Below are positions 30,050-43,132 of a stretch of DNA of 64,000 nt, one piece after another. The notes below the pieces were generated by a model, which did not search any database, had not been told where the DNA came from, and saw only the letters and a program-made list of their open reading frames with translations. Source of the DNA: Ziziphus jujuba (Eukaryota > Streptophyta > Magnoliopsida > Rosales > Rhamnaceae); the NCBI RefSeq assembly GCF_031755915.1, contig NC_083386.1, forward strand, positions 1,729,501 to 1,793,500, read 5' to 3'. Positions within the stretch are counted from its first letter, which is position 1, and each line of letters starts with the position of its first letter. The translations under genes were made by a program, and so were the position numbers.

Positions 30050-32462
30050 GATTAAAAAGGGCATCGAAACCAAGGTCACTGAGCTGTGTAAAGTTCATTT
30101 CAGTATAGGAAAACATTATGCCGATGAGGTTGTTTGTGATGTTGTGGAGATGGACGCATGCCATATTCTCTTAGGCCAACCTTGGCAGTTCAACAACTCT
30201 GTAACGCATGATGGTCGACAAAACACACATTCGTTTCAATGGAATGGGAAGAAAATTGTCCTACTCCCTTCCAAGCCCCAAAATGACCCTACTTTGCTGC
30301 CCACATCTGGAGTATCACCAGAACAACTTTCGGGAAAGGGTCCTATACTTTTAACAACCTCGGGAAAACATTTTGAACTTCAAGCTAAACACTCACAGAT
30401 TTGTTTCGGTATTGTAGCTTCACTTCAAGCCCCTGCAGAATCTCAATGTCCACAACCCATTCTCCAACTTCTTCAAGAGTTTGCTGAAATTTGTCCAAGT
30501 GAACTTCCGGATTCTCAACCACCCATGAGGGACATCCAACATGCTATTGACTTGCTACCCGGAGCCAAACTTCCTAATCTCCCTCACTACCGAATGCCAC
30601 CAAAAGAAGTTCAAATCCTACAGCAGATGGTTGAGGACTTGCTGAAGAAGAACCTTATCCGAGAAAGCCTACGCCCTTGTGCAGTACCAGCTCTTCTAGT
30701 CCCCAAAAAGAATGGTGAATGGAGAATGTGTATTGACAGCCGTGCTATCAATAAGATAACTACCAAATATCGGTTTCCCATTCCCCGGTTGGAAGACATG
30801 TTAGACAAATTAAGTGGGGCTCAAGTGTTCTCTAAGTTGGATCTTCGCAGCGGTTACCATCAAATCCGGATAAGACCTGGAGATGAATGGAAGACCGCCT
30901 TCAAGACTCCTACGGGTCTCTACGAGTGGCAGGTCATGCCCTTCGGGTTATGTAATGCATCGAGTACCTTTATGCGTTTGATGAACCAAGTTCTACAACC
31001 TCTCATTGGCATCTGTGTGGTGGTATATTTCGACGATATTCTTGTGTACAGCCACTCAACCGAAGCCCACATTGAGCATGTGCAGCGGGTATTTGTGATA
31101 CTCAAGGAAAACCATCTGTATCTTAACCTCAAGAAATGCGTATTCATGACCCCAGAACTTCTTTTCCTCGGGTTTATTGTGGGCAAGCATGGAATCAAGG
31201 CCGACCCCTCAAAGGTAGCTGCAATCCGTGATTGGAAAACACCCTCAACAGTCATTGAAGTTCGCAGCTTCCATGGACTCGCAACTTTCTACAGGCGTTT
31301 TGTGCGCAACTTCAGTTCTATCGTAGGTCCACTAACAGACTGCCTCAAGAAAGGAAAATTCCAATGGGGGCCTGCTCAGCAGCAAAGCTTCGAAACTCTG
31401 AAAAAACATCTTACTGAGGCACCGGTATTGGCACTTCCAGATTTCGACAAAATCTTCGAAGTCGAAACGGACGCGTCTTCAACGGGCATTGGAGCTGTCC
31501 TTATGCAAGAACAGCGTGCAATTGAGTTTTTCAGTGAAAAGTTGTGCCCTGCCCGTCAATTGTGGTCGGTCTACGAACAAGAATTATATGCTATCGTGAG
31601 AGCTTTCAAGCATTGGGAACATTACCTGATCCAGCTGGAATTTGTCCTTCATTGTGACCACCAAGCTTTGCAACATTTCAGTTCACAAAAGCACATCAAC
31701 AAGATGCACTTCCGATGGTCCCAATTTCTTCAAAAATTTCCGTACTCATTCCACCACAAAGCTGGGAAACACAATCGAGTGGTAGATGCTCTCAGTCGCA
31801 AGGTGTGCCTCTTGAACAAGTTGCAAATCGAGGTTGTGGGATTTGACGCTCTCCAAGACCAATACCCCGATGATCCCGACCTAGGACACATCTGGCAAAA
31901 ATGTCGTTTGCATGAGGCAGCCGGCGATTTTCATATTCATGATGGCTATCTCTTCAAAGGGCTCCAACTATGTATCCCTCGAACTTCTCTTCATTTTCAG
32001 CTTATAAGAGACCTTCATGGAGGTGGTTTGGCTGCTCATACTGGAAGGGACAAAACAATTTCCTTGCTTGAAGAACGCTACTTTTGGCCTCACCTCAAAC
32101 GAGATGTCACCAAATTTGTCAAACATTGTGCTGTTTGTCAAGCCGCTAAAGGCCAGCAACAAAACACCGGCCTCTACACACCCCTGCCTGTCCCAAATCA
32201 TATTTGGGAGGACATTTCACTTGATTTTGTCCTTGGTCTGCCACTTTCACAACGCAAAGTCGACTCCATTTTGGTTGTAGTTGATCGGTTCTCCAAGATG
32301 GCTCATTTTCTTCCTTGCAAGAAAGCTGTCGATGCTTCGTATGTGGCCAACCTGTTTTTCCGTGAAATTGTGAGACTTCATGGCATACCGAAGTCCATCA
32401 CCTCTGACAGAGATGTAAAGTTCATTAGCCATTTTTGGAAAACTTTGTGGCGCAAGTTTTAG
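30050..32462 (+). CDS. Gypsy pol: protease end, reverse transcriptase, RNase H, integrase (frameshifted)
   Basis: Protease remainder ([21 protein letters not shown]) is followed by the reverse transcriptase ([47 protein letters not shown]). RNase H ([41 protein letters not shown]) and integrase (zinc finger HTGRDKT...[22 protein letters not shown]) come next. The frame stops at 32460-32462, where about a dozen bases before [11 protein letters not shown] are missing and the phase changes. The catalytic Asp residues of reverse transcriptase are present. The rest of the integrase lies in two other frames downstream. Confidence 0.92.
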
Positions 32463-33092
32463 CAGTGCTTATCACCCTCAAACGGACGGTCAAATCGAGG
32501 TTGTGAATCGAACTCTTGGTTCCATGCTGCGTAGCCTTGCAGGTGACTCTCCAAAACAGTGGGACTCATACTTGCCCCAAGCTGAATTTGCCTATAATAG
32601 CATGGTCAATCGTTCCACAGGATTTAGTCCCTTTGCAATCGTCTATACCAAACCTCCCAACCATATTGTCGACCTTGTCTCACCTCTTTCCCTCCTCACA
32701 CAGCTGCTGACACTTTGGCCCATAGAATTCAAGATATTCACACCCGTTTCCAGCATAATCTGAATGCCAGTAATGCTCGTTACAAGGCTACAGCTGATCT
32801 CCATCGTCGCCATAAGTTGTTTGAAGTTGGTGATCTTGTCATGGTTCATCTTCGGAAAGAGAGGTTTCCTGTCGGTGCCTACAACAAACTCCAAGCTAAA
32901 AAGATAGGTCCTTGTCGCATAATACAAAAACTTGGAGATAATGCCTACCAACTTGAGCTCCCTTCACATCTAAAGATTTCCAATACATTCAACGTTGCTG
33001 ATCTTTTTGAATACCACCCCCCTGATGTTGCTGATGTTGCTGATTTATCTTCCTCGCTCGTGGTCGAGCCCTCTTCAAGTGTGGGCGAATGA
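32463..33092 (+). pseudogene. Gypsy integrase C-terminal part, out of frame
   Basis: [18 protein letters not shown] (integrase Glu) continues in a different frame from about 32463. A second shift near 32700 leads to [27 protein letters not shown] and ISNTFNVADLFEYHPPD, ending at 33090-33092. No chromodomain was recognised after this. Two frameshifts mean no complete integrase can be made. Confidence 0.88.
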
Positions 33093-33417
33093 TGCAGCTG
33101 CAATATATTAGTTTCCTGTCTAAACGCAGCGTTTTATTTCCTTTTACTTTTCCTTGCTGATATGGCTTGTTTTGTTATTTTAATTGCTGAAGTGGCTTCA
33201 TGCCTTTTAACATTCACCCTGCGTGGTGACAAAGAGGGATATAAAAAGTAGTTGTAAAAAAAGACAGATTTGGTAATTTTTCTGGAAATAGACTGAAAAT
33301 GCTTGTTTTCTCTCATTGTTCGTGACTCATACTGGAATTGGACCAGAGTTGGATCTAGACAGGAATGAGAGCCTAAGATCTGCTCCTTGGTAATTCCCTC
33401 TAGGATTTTCTGCATCA
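33090..33417 (+). repeat. 3' LTR of the gypsy element
   Basis: At 328 bp it matches the 5' LTR except for four visible substitutions. The integrase stop codon overlaps its first bases. The preceding bases GTGGGCGAA are only weakly purine-rich. Confidence 0.93.
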
Positions 33418-36400
33418 AAGCCGTAGTAGGTTGTGGATTGCTGAGGATGTCTATCATGTACTAAAAAATAATACAGTAAGATTCAAATACTTTGATTATG
33501 TTGAAAATTTGTTTGAAATTTCTACAAGAAACCATTTCCAAAGAGAAAAGAACAAAGTGTCAGATGTAATATTTAATTTAATCTTTAGATATTGTATTAC
33601 TCATATATAATACTTTTGACAATGTTAAAAATTTTGCTTGACATTTTTAAAGGGAATCATTTGGAATAATTAAACTAAAGAGGTAGGTTTAGTATTTATT
33701 TAAATATTTATATATTGTATATCTTATTCATAATTTGTTGTTGATTTCAGGGAACAGAAAAAGTGGAAGGCATATACCTAGACAGGACTAATTTTAGAGA
33801 CGTAGAACTTAGTTCTCTGGCCTTCTCAAAGATGCATAATCTCAGGTTACTCAAAATTTATAATCAGAATCCTCGGTGGTGCATAATCGACGGCACATTC
33901 CAAGATGCGATTAATATGAGAGAGACATATTTTGGTTCTCTTAATTTGCCGTCATCCAAAATTTATGTTCAGAAAACTGGATGTGTAATTGATAAGCAGT
34001 GCAAAGTTTGCCTTCCTCATGGTCTTGAGTATCTTCCTGATGCACTTAGATATCTCTACTGGGAGGAATACCCTTTGACATCTTTGCCATCAAAATTTAG
34101 TCCGGAAAATCTTGTTGAACTCACCATGACTCATAGCTGGCTTAAGCAACTTTGGGATGGAGTTCAGGTATACATATTTTTTCTTGTCTACTGATTGAAA
34201 TAAAAAGATAAATTATATATGTAGCCTAATTATTAGCATTTATTTTAATTATTTTTATTACAGAATCTTGGCAATTTAAGAAAGATTGATCTTCGTTACT
34301 CTCAGCACCTGACTGAAATCCCAAATCTCTCTCTGGCTTCAAATTTGGAGAGCATAAACCTTAAGAGATGTGCAAGTTTGCTTGAACTTGCTTCACATTT
34401 TGGATACCTAAACAAGGTTTCGTATCTGAATGTAAGATACTGCTCAAACCTTAAAATCCTTTCAAAGATACCGCAAAATATAAAATACTTAGATTTACGT
34501 GGAACTGCAGTTGCAGAATTGCCTCCATCATTTTTGTGTCTCTACAAACTTGCTGATTTGTATCCTGGCAAACCAACAACGTGCCACTGCAATTTTGCAG
34601 GAAGCACTTTTAATCCTAACTCCCTAGAATCTTTAGATACGAGCACGAGTTATATTAGAGCTTTGCCCACAACAATTAAGCAATTACCTAGCCTCATTGT
34701 GTTGGATCTGGAAGGTTGCATTAACATTTCTTGGTTGAAATCTCTTAAGAGCAGCCTTACCATCGTTAAATGCTCAAAATTAGAAAAGTTAGTAGGAAAA
34801 TTGGAGTCTGTTGAATGCATGCGATTTCTCCATTTAGGACCAGCACCTAAAAAGTTACTCCCGTCAATTGATATGATAAGACAGCTTCAAAAGTCAAGTG
34901 GGGCGAGTTATAAAGATTTTGGGCACAACATATATGGGCAGCTTACCCATCTTACTCCGAATGTCAAGCTTCCCCTGGATCAGCATATGATGAGTACTTT
35001 GAAAAGTTTACAGATTCTAGATTTAAGTTACTGCAATATTGAGTTCATTACTACAAGCATCAAGCGACTCTATAATCTTTACCGCCTTGATATACGCTGT
35101 TGCAAGAGCCTTAAATATTTACCAGATCAGCTCCCGTCGACTCTACAACAGTTGGAAGCATCTGGCTGCACGTCTCTGGAGAAAGTGCCAAGTTTAAGCC
35201 ATGCAGTCAAGAGATGTTGGAACCAAAATAAGGCTCGTGAAAAAAAACTAAGTGAGGACTTTATATTTTTAAACTGCCCAAAGTTGGATCAGAATTCAAA
35301 GAACAACATAATAGAGGATGCACTGCTTAGACTTTTGCGCCAAGCAGCTTTAGCCGACATCCCAACTGCAAATGTAAGTGTTACCTCTCTGTCTTCAGAA
35401 TTTAAAAACACATAATAATAATAATAACAGACAGCTACGACCTCAATCTAACAAAATTAAAAGCTTTTTGTTCAGAAATACCATCCTCACGGATCAGCCA
35501 GAGTTAATGTTTGTTGTCCTGGAAGTGAAATTCCAATGTGGTCCAACTATCAAACTCTCGGAACTTCAACAACTATCAAGCTTCCTCCAGATTGGTCTGA
35601 TGCTGAACTTTTGGGCTTTGCTGTATGCGCTGTTGTTGAATTCGAAATGTTCTTTTCTGATGAAGAATGCTCTCCTTCAACCTCAACATCACCATGTGAC
35701 AACAGAATCCTCAAATCGAGTTACCTGTTTCAATGGCTTGAACCCACTTATTTTAACGGTACTGTCACAGAGGTTAGATATAGCATGCACCCTGTACAGA
35801 TTGAGGATCGTTACATTGAGTTATGCAATGTTAAAAGGTATGGGATCCGTCCACTGTCTGCCCAAGATGCAAAAAATGTGTTTAACCTTAACCAACATAA
35901 TGATGATGACGACGATGAAGAAGAAGACCAATCGCATTTTAAGAGACTAAGTCAATAAATCAACTTCTTTGAATTTCTGTAAAGATTAACTGGTGAGTAG
36001 TACTGATCAATATTGAATTTGGCTATGCTCTGCACTACTGTTATATATATATATATATATTATATGTATAATAACTATAACTATATAGAAGCTCTTGTGG
36101 ATTCATCTCTTCATACTGAATCTTTATGTGGTTTTTGTTTGTTCAGGTTTTGTCTTGTTATTGATTTTTATTACAGATATAGATACAGTACTTAGGTGAT
36201 CAATTTGACAATGGCGACCACAGCAGAAGATTAATTTATCAGCAAATTAAGGTAAAGTCAAAGTGTTTAATTTTTATCTCCGAAGCCTGTTGCAACACAT
36301 CTTTACTTGGGGAGATTATTGCAAGTAATTGAGAATTTGGGATCACTGGCTGTGCCCAAAAAGTTGTATGGAACCTGGGAAGAACTGCCTTAAATACTAT

Positions 36401-37466
36401 TGTTACTGTTTACAATTTTCTTTGATTCCAAGTAGGTGTTTTATGTGGCGGAAGCTTATGAGAAAGTGTTAATCAAATACATGCAACGATTATTTAATAC
36501 TTGTTTATTCGTGCACGAATGTCAAGGATTGAAAGAAAAAGAGAATAATCTTTGAAATTTTATTAACCAATAACTCCATTATAATAACGAAAACAAAACC
36601 TAAATAGTAAAGACAAAAAAAATTTCTAATGCCTCAATAATTATAGAAAATTACATTAAATACAAAATATACTAAAAAAAGAAAGTTTGCTGAATTTAAA
36701 ATCAAAATAAAAATCCAAAATCTCACGATTTACGAGCAATTGATGGAGCTCAATTTAAACATTCCTAGATCAAGATTTCAACATGTCAAATTATTATAAA
36801 AATGGTAATTTTTACTTTTTGAAATCCTAAGTGATGGAATTTCATGTGGAATTTCATGTGAAATCCTAACTGCAAAAGGCATTAAGTGTGATTTATGGCA
36901 TCGATTCCTATTAAATTAGGCTAAAAGACTATCAAAATCTTACACTTTTTTGGCAGGTCAACAAAAGCACCAACAACTATCCACATTTAACATGGTCAAT
37001 GCATTCCATATAATTTAATGTTGCATCAGATCTCAAGGCAAAATGTGCGTTATTTTAATATTTGCTGACTGTAATTCTAGCTAGAAAACAAATTTTCTTT
37101 TAGCCTCAAAATACGACGTAATATTGGTAGAAATTCCATGACTAAAACCTTTCTGTAACAGATATTGGAAGATAAGGATGCACTTAAGCCCATAGTTTAT
37201 TGCCGTCATAATTAATGTTCATTAGTAAAATTAACAAATAAAAGTTTTTCTTGTCATTAATGTTCATTAGAAAACCACAATTAATTTTTTTAATTTCTTT
37301 ACATGTGTTTAATCTATAAGTCATAGGCTAATCTCCTTCGTATGACTAATCCCTACTAAATGCTCTTAAGAAACCTTTTTTTTTTTTTCCCTTTTTTTTG
37401 CTTATTGTTATTAATAAACTTGATATTGATTCAATAAAAATTCATCAGCAAGCCATTCTCTTCAAG

Positions 37467-37565
37467 ATGAAGCATTCCAACATAACTTTTATTGTCCTTG
37501 TGTTGTTAGCTCTCTGTTACACTAGCCATACTGCTCATATATGCATTCAACAAGTTGTTTGTTAA
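37467..37565 (+). pseudogene. Possible SPH signal-peptide relic
   Basis: This short frame of 32 codons begins MKHSNITFIVLVLLALCYTS. It resembles the start of the SPH relic at 23723 in sequence and in position (downstream of a TNL tail). No HCKS motif was found after it. It could equally be a chance frame. Confidence 0.4.
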
Positions 37566-37717
37566 AATTTAGTAAAAATGAAAAATAAAAGTATTTATGT
37601 GACAATTTTGTATAGTGCATTATGCTGCAGAGGTAGTGATTGCTCAGAAAAACTAATTTTGGAATGCCTATTTAATAGAAGGATGAGGTTGCAACTCATT
37701 TATTTTATTTCACCATT

Positions 37718-37808
37718 AACCTAACTGTGTCGTAACAAAGACATCGATTCAAACTCATATATATATATATAACCTAACTGTGTCGTAACAAAGACATCGA
37801 TTCAAACT

Positions 37809-37835
<27 letters not shown>
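37718..37835 (+). repeat. Tandem duplication of about 55 bp ending in TA runs
   Basis: AACCTAACTGTGTCGTAACA followed by AGACATCGATTCAAACT and a TA run occurs twice in direct succession, starting at about 37720 and 37771. Confidence 0.85.
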
Positions 37836-37839
<4 letters not shown>

Positions 37840-38369
37840 TCTTTTGGTAATTAGATGTTATGTAACGTTCCTATTGATATCTAATGCAACACTTGTTAAT
37901 TGTTATGTAAGGAATTGAAAACGTAAACTTCTCCCCTTGAGCTCTCCATAGGCAATCTTTATCCCCATAATACTCATCGAGGGACGTACGGTCCGCATTA
38001 AATGCATTGTAAGGGAGAAAGCCTTTGGACTACTGCAAGAGGCAGAAGAGAAAAGGGTTTTGAAAAAGTTGAGTTCGAAAATCATCCCCAATAGTAATTT
38101 GATAAATCCTAAATCATCATCATGTGATTGACAATGAGTTACAAGACTTACTATTCTTCAAGTCCGTGAATATGACATGAACTTTTTGAATATATGAACA
38201 GTTTGGCTCCGTAAGTCTATAACCTAGAGCTAATTAACAACACAACGACAATAAAAATAATTTTGTAAAGCTTGAATCTTGAAGATAATGGCAAGTCAGG
38301 TGATGAAATTTTATAGAATAGATTATATATATATATATATATATTATCGGAAATTTTATGATGAGAATA

Positions 38370-38487
38370 GTCCGTATAAGGACCGCAGTATTAGTGACGG
38401 TTTTTCATAGTATTAACGATAGTTTCTTAGAAAATCATCACCAATACTATAAAAAACTGTCATCAATACTGTGGTCCGCATGAGGAC
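38370..38487. repeat. Foldback (hairpin) element, MITE-like
   Basis: The left arm GTCCGTATAAGGACCGCAGT... is the imperfect reverse complement of the right arm ...ACTGTGGTCCGCATGAGGAC. Pairing continues to the centre near 38428 (AGTATTAACGATAGTTT against ATCATCACCAATACT). The whole 118 bp could fold into one stem. A decayed MITE is likely. No target duplication could be set with certainty. Confidence 0.7.
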
Positions 38488-38805
38488 CATCCGCACCATA
38501 GACGGACTGTATATATTATATATATGTGTGTGTGTGTGTGTGTAGTGATATTTAAATAAGATTCTAAATTAATATAAGATCTTCGTTACATCTTTAAATA
38601 GTATAAAAAGTTGATAATAAAAATTTTATTTATTAAATATAAGATTTATTTTCTTTAAATAAATTTTAATATATCATTAAATTAAATTGGTATTTGATCA
38701 TGTTTTAAATTTTAAATTTTAACTTTCAATAATTATAAAAATAAATTTTATTTAATAAAATAAAGTTTTTTTTTTTAATTAACGTTGATTGAGACTGATT
38801 ATATA

Positions 38806-38837
<32 letters not shown>

Positions 38838-39663
38838 TTATACCAAAGTTTGTTAAAATAATTTTATAGGGAGCTAGAGAGATTAGCATATGAATTAATT
38901 GAAACCCGTATATGGAAAATTATTGGTGATTTGTAGTGAACATTAATTACAAAGGAAATTATTATTATTATTATTATTTATTTATTTCTAGAGAACATTA
39001 ATTATCGCTCAGTTCTACTTTAACTAAGGCAGACCATAAATTTTTTATTCATTTCTCTACAAATTTTGTTGCAAAAAGGAAAAACAAAATGTAATTGGGA
39101 ATATTTTATTAATATAATCAATTAAATACACCTGTCAATTTTGTCAAAGTACAATAAAAAAACAATTTAAGGGGAAAACCATCCTTTTGACATATTTTAT
39201 TAATACAAGCAATTAACTTGACCATTGTTATGGGAAACTATTAGAAAGGTTCACATTTTTTTTTTTTTATCCAAAATTGAAATCCTAACCACATTAATAT
39301 TGGTTGTATCACTTAATATGGCTGCACTAAAACAGTCCAACCACCTCACAAATCAAGATTCCCATCATTGATTATTGCCTTCGTCGGGGAGTTAAATTAA
39401 AACGAGGATACCTGCCTAAATTAGTTCACATAAGCAATGATTGATGGAATGGTGCATCTGCATCCACATACATGTTCACAAAAATTATCCTGATTTTAAC
39501 ACCTAAAACTTAAAGAAAAAGAAAAAGATGATAATAATGTAATTAATTTAAGCCTAATTAATTACAGCAAACAAATTTTCTTATATGGTTTAACCCATAA
39601 GCAAATGTGCCTGTCGGTTATTAAATGCTCTTAACAAACTAGAGTGGCTATGAAGCCTTCCCG

Positions 39664-39786
39664 ATGAAGCTTTCCAACAATAATTACGCGGACGTCGTTG
39701 TCCTGGTTTTAGGCCTTTGCATGAGCCGAACTGAGGCTCTTTTTGACAAGTACTACGTCCACACATTTAACGGCTTAGGGAATTGA
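39664..39786 (+). pseudogene. SPH-like relic, N-terminal part
   Basis: A 40-codon frame starts MKLSNN, has a hydrophobic signal-like core (VVVLVLGLCMS), then EALFDKYYVHTFNGLGN. This pattern resembles the mature N-terminus of S1-family proteins (strand 1, then an N-G/E-L loop). A TGA then interrupts it. The HCKS part is absent. The second half recurs at 39952. Confidence 0.55.
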
Positions 39787-40175
39787 GACTTGAAGTTCAT
39801 ATGGGCATAAAAATAATAATCATAAAAAAATTAAAAAATAAAAAACCACAACAACAACAACACGCAAACATGTTTCAAGCCCACAGTTTCAATTCCTTTG
39901 TAAGTTTTGGACAATAAATCTGTGGGCCTCGAGCACTTTAAAGTCCAACTCCCTTGAGGCTCTTTTCGACAAGTTCTACGTCCACACTTTCAACGGCTTA
40001 AAGAATGAGCCTTGAAGCTCAGATGGGTTAAGTTAAAATACAAAAAAAGAAAAAAAAAAACAACAACAACAACAACACACAGACACATGTTTCAAGCCCA
40101 TAGTTTCATTATCGTTTGTACATTTTGGATACTAAATCTGTTGGCCTCGAGAACTTTTAAGCCAACTCCCTAGAG
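39732..40175 (+). repeat. Tandem duplication of about 220 bp containing the SPH-like segment
   Basis: GAGGCTCTTTTTGACAAGTA...CAACGGCTTA, then an A-rich CAACAACAAC stretch and TTTCAAGCCCA...AACTCCCT, occur twice (from about 39732 and 39954) with point differences. The second copy encodes EALFDKFYVHTFNGLKNE followed by a stop. Confidence 0.85.
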
Positions 40176-42449
40176 CGCTTTGATTTATTTCTCTGTAATT
40201 TTATTATTATTATTATATTTTTTTAAGAACTGGAGTGCTTTGATTTGAGCACTCATATTACTAGGGTATGCCCTCAATTTTTTTTTTTTTTTTTTTTTTT
40301 TATATTGGTGGACGTATCCTCATTCTTTTTAAATTCACTGTTTAAAATTTATTTCGTATAATCCCCGGTTGACATTTTTTTACATTTCTATATATTGTAC
40401 TACTTGTACTTAAAAAAAAATGTATAAACAATGATAAAGTATAAAATTGTGTACAAAATATAACATTGTGGAGGAAGAGGGGCTTAAGAGAAAGTTACAA
40501 AAATATATTTGAAAAACTTCCCCAAAAAAATAAGAAAAAAAGAAATAGTAGCTAGAATTTTTGAAAGATTAAGATAATAGATTATCTAAAAAAAAAAATT
40601 TAGAGACTAAAAATTAAAAACTAACAAAATGATACAATAATTTATCCCCAAAAAAAAAAAAAAAAAAGAAGAAGTACAAGGACTACTTTACAATTACAAC
40701 ATTTTTTACAAAATATAAGTTTATTATTAAAGGAAAATGCTGGCAAAAAACATGAATTGTTCAAAATGCGTAGTGTATGAAAGTGATGGATCAATGTCAA
40801 TGTTCTGTAGGTAGAATTTGAAAAGGTAAAGAAAAAGAAAAAAAGAAAAAGCAGTGTCCATTTGGAAATTTAAAGAGTGTGTATTTAATTGGGATTTTAA
40901 CTTATTTTTATAGATTTTTATTGAATTTAAAAGTTAGATGATGTTTAACACAAACTTGAGAATATTTAATAAAGATATTATGATTTTTTTTTTAAATCCT
41001 ATAAAAAAAAATATTCTATTAAATTTTTTAGGATACATTTAATATGATGTATTGTATTAACCTGCTTTATATTAGTTGTATCAAATTGATTTGTATTGTA
41101 TTATCATTGTGTACCGTGATGGAAAGCTGTATATATAATAATATTCTATTATAATATTGTATTTTATATATATATATATATATATATATCTATATATATA
41201 TTTTTTTCCATTAATGTATTTAATATATGATCAAAAATTAAATTTATATGTAAAAATAAAATAAAATTTAACCAAATACTCTATTTTAAAATTTTAGTTC
41301 TACCAAAAAAAAAAAGGAACAACAAATAATATTTTTAAATGCAATATTTCTAACAGTTTAAAATATTAAAAAGAAGACTGCATAATATTTTAGAACTTGG
41401 TAAAATATTAGAAAGAAGACTTCATCCATGAGATAATGAAAATAGGTCGTGGGTGATCCTTTTTTATTATAAAAAAAAATATTATAAAAGAATTAAAAAA
41501 ATTAAAAAAATTAAAAAAATTAAAAAAATTAAAAAAATTAAAAATACTTAAATGGATTTTTTTCTTATTATTTCAGCAAGAAAAATAAAGAAAATTAATT
41601 TTTATTATTATTTACCATCTATTTAAATAATGACATCATTCATAATATACTAAATTGAATTATTACTATTTTTATAAATAATAATAGTAATAATAGTTAA
41701 AACTATATAATAATTTGTTTACAAAAATGAACATTGAGAAATTAAAAATTTAATAATATTTGAATTTTTTTTATCACTTTGCAAAAATATCATACAAAGA
41801 ACAGTTACCATATTGGCTAAAAGAAAAGAAACAAGAGCAGTTACCACACAAAAAAAAGAAGAAGTTATCATATAAAGAAAACAAAAACTGGAAAAAAGAA
41901 AAAAAGAAAAAATAAAAAAATGAACAAGTTGTTATGAGCCTTGAAATCCACCTTTAACAAAGAATATATATATAGAGACAAATTCTATGATCAGGACAAT
42001 TCTGACTGTTTCTATCCAGTCCAAAAATGTGCTTTTTTTTTTTTCATAGTCCTTAGACTAACACCAGCGATCCAGATTTCACTCATAAATTCACTCTCAA
42101 AAACTCTCTCTCAGTGACTCGTAGCCTTCCCTTCCCTTTCCTTCCTCTTCTCCTTTGTTTCCATCATTTTAGCAACCATTTCAGTGCCTCTGTGACCCTA
42201 TGTGAGCTCCCCTTGTAGACCATTTCTTCAGTGACCTCTGGTGGTGTTGGTGGCACAACAAACAATTTCAGAAATTATGCAATTTTTGCTGACTATGAGT
42301 CCATTTGCTAGTGGATTTTTAGTTTTATAGCTAAAAGTATAAGAAGTTTTTCGTCTTGTGATGCCACAAAACAAAAATTGGGGGCATTATAGATTATTCT
42401 ACTTCTTCAATTTAGGTGTGTACTCCATCGATATGTACTCAAAAACTAC

Positions 42450-42690
42450 TAGTGTATGCTTCAAAATATTCTCATGAATTTAAATTGTAAAGAGGAATGA
42501 TTTTTGATGGAAATATAATAATGAACAGAAGAAAAAAAAAAAAAAAAAGAAGGGCATTTGTGTTTAAAATTGAAACAAAAAAAAAAAAAGAGAGAGAAAA
42601 GGTGTATGCTTCAAAATATTCTCATGAATTTGAATTGAAGAGAGGAATAGTTTTTGATGGGAATATGACAATGAACCAAAAAAAAAAAAA
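42450..42690 (+). repeat. Tandem duplication of about 150 bp
   Basis: GTATGCTTCAAAATATTCTC and the following ATGAATTTAAATTG..GAGGAAT(G/A)..TTTTTGATGG stretch occur at about 42455 and 42604, separated by A-rich spacers. Confidence 0.8.
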
Positions 42691-43132
42691 AATTTGTGTT
42701 TAAAATTGGACATAAAAAAAAAGGAGAAAAAAATGGTTTTTTGAAAACAATCACGAAAAGAAGAAAAACCAAAGCTTTTTCAGAAAAATATTGGCTATGG
42801 AATAGGGTTTTAAGATATTTAAAAAAAAAATGTAACTAAAAACAATATGTTTAAAAAAAAAACCACAATGAAAAATGAAAAGAAAACAAAAAAATAAATA
42901 AATAAATAAAAGAGCGAAGCGACAGTGCAACTTGAACACACATCCCATCAACATTGTAAGGCACTTTAAAAAAGGAATGGCATTATCAATGCATTTTGGT
43001 TTACGTGTCACATATGACTATGCAATTTTTTGATGCCGGTGCGGGATAGGCCTTTAAAAGTATATAAAACTTATGTAATATTTAAAATGTTAATGATTTC
43101 TTAAATTTATAATTTTAACTGATTTTTAAATC

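Larger units (their letters stand above)
27055..33417 (+). mobile_element. Ty3/gypsy LTR retrotransposon, in the NB-ARC exon
   Basis: Two 328 bp LTRs and a perfect target duplication AAGCC (27050-27054 and 33418-33422) bound the element. Domain order gag - protease - reverse transcriptase - RNase H - integrase is the Ty3/gypsy order. By eye the LTRs differ at four positions, so the insertion is young. The phrase [12 protein letters not shown] and an LTR beginning TGATG suggest a chromovirus, perhaps near the CRM lineage, though no chromodomain was seen after the integrase. The element is defective: protease split by a solo LTR and two frameshifts near the integrase. Confidence 0.95.
25185..35958 (+). 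pseudogene. Full-length TNL (TIR-NB-ARC-LRR-C-JID) gene split by a Ty3/gypsy element
   Basis: Exons are 25185-25705 (TIR), 26015-27054 plus 33423-33475 (NB-ARC, interrupted), 33751-34167, 34264-35373 (LRR) and 35476-35958 (C-terminal jelly-roll/Ig-like domain). With the insert and one AAGCC target copy subtracted, all junction phases agree and 1207 codons stay open. Motifs are YDVFLSFRGQDTR, putative NADase Glu99 in WCLTEL, P-loop GMGGIGKTT (about 233), RNBS-B GSRIIVTTRD, GIPLALEVMGSFL, FLDIACFFKG, MHDLIQEMG (about 498), LRRs, and CCPGSEIPMWSNY. TNLs are intracellular immune receptors. The gene was intact until the insertion, so its loss is probably recent; no other lesion was seen. Confidence 0.92.
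35959..43132. other. AT-rich intergenic region
   Basis: No intact gene was found. The region holds TNL 3' flank, SPH relics, (TA)n runs (about 36040, 37760, 37808, 38325, 41168), (TG)n runs (about 38523, 38808), a foldback element, several small tandem duplications, and poly-A/T-rich DNA. At about 41490-41545 a 9 bp unit of the type TTAAAAAAA is repeated six or so times. Confidence 0.6.

Noticed and set aside
29494..30079. Minus-strand frames in the gypsy interior, considered as an antisense gene.
   Set aside because: They lie within the nested solo LTR; one has a TRPITRAQIKRFND phrase typical of gypsy-associated sequence.
35378..35950. 190-codon frame overlapping the TNL C-terminal exon.
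   Set aside because: It is a shifted-frame shadow; the other frame carries the CCPGSEIPMW motif and joins in phase to the preceding exon.
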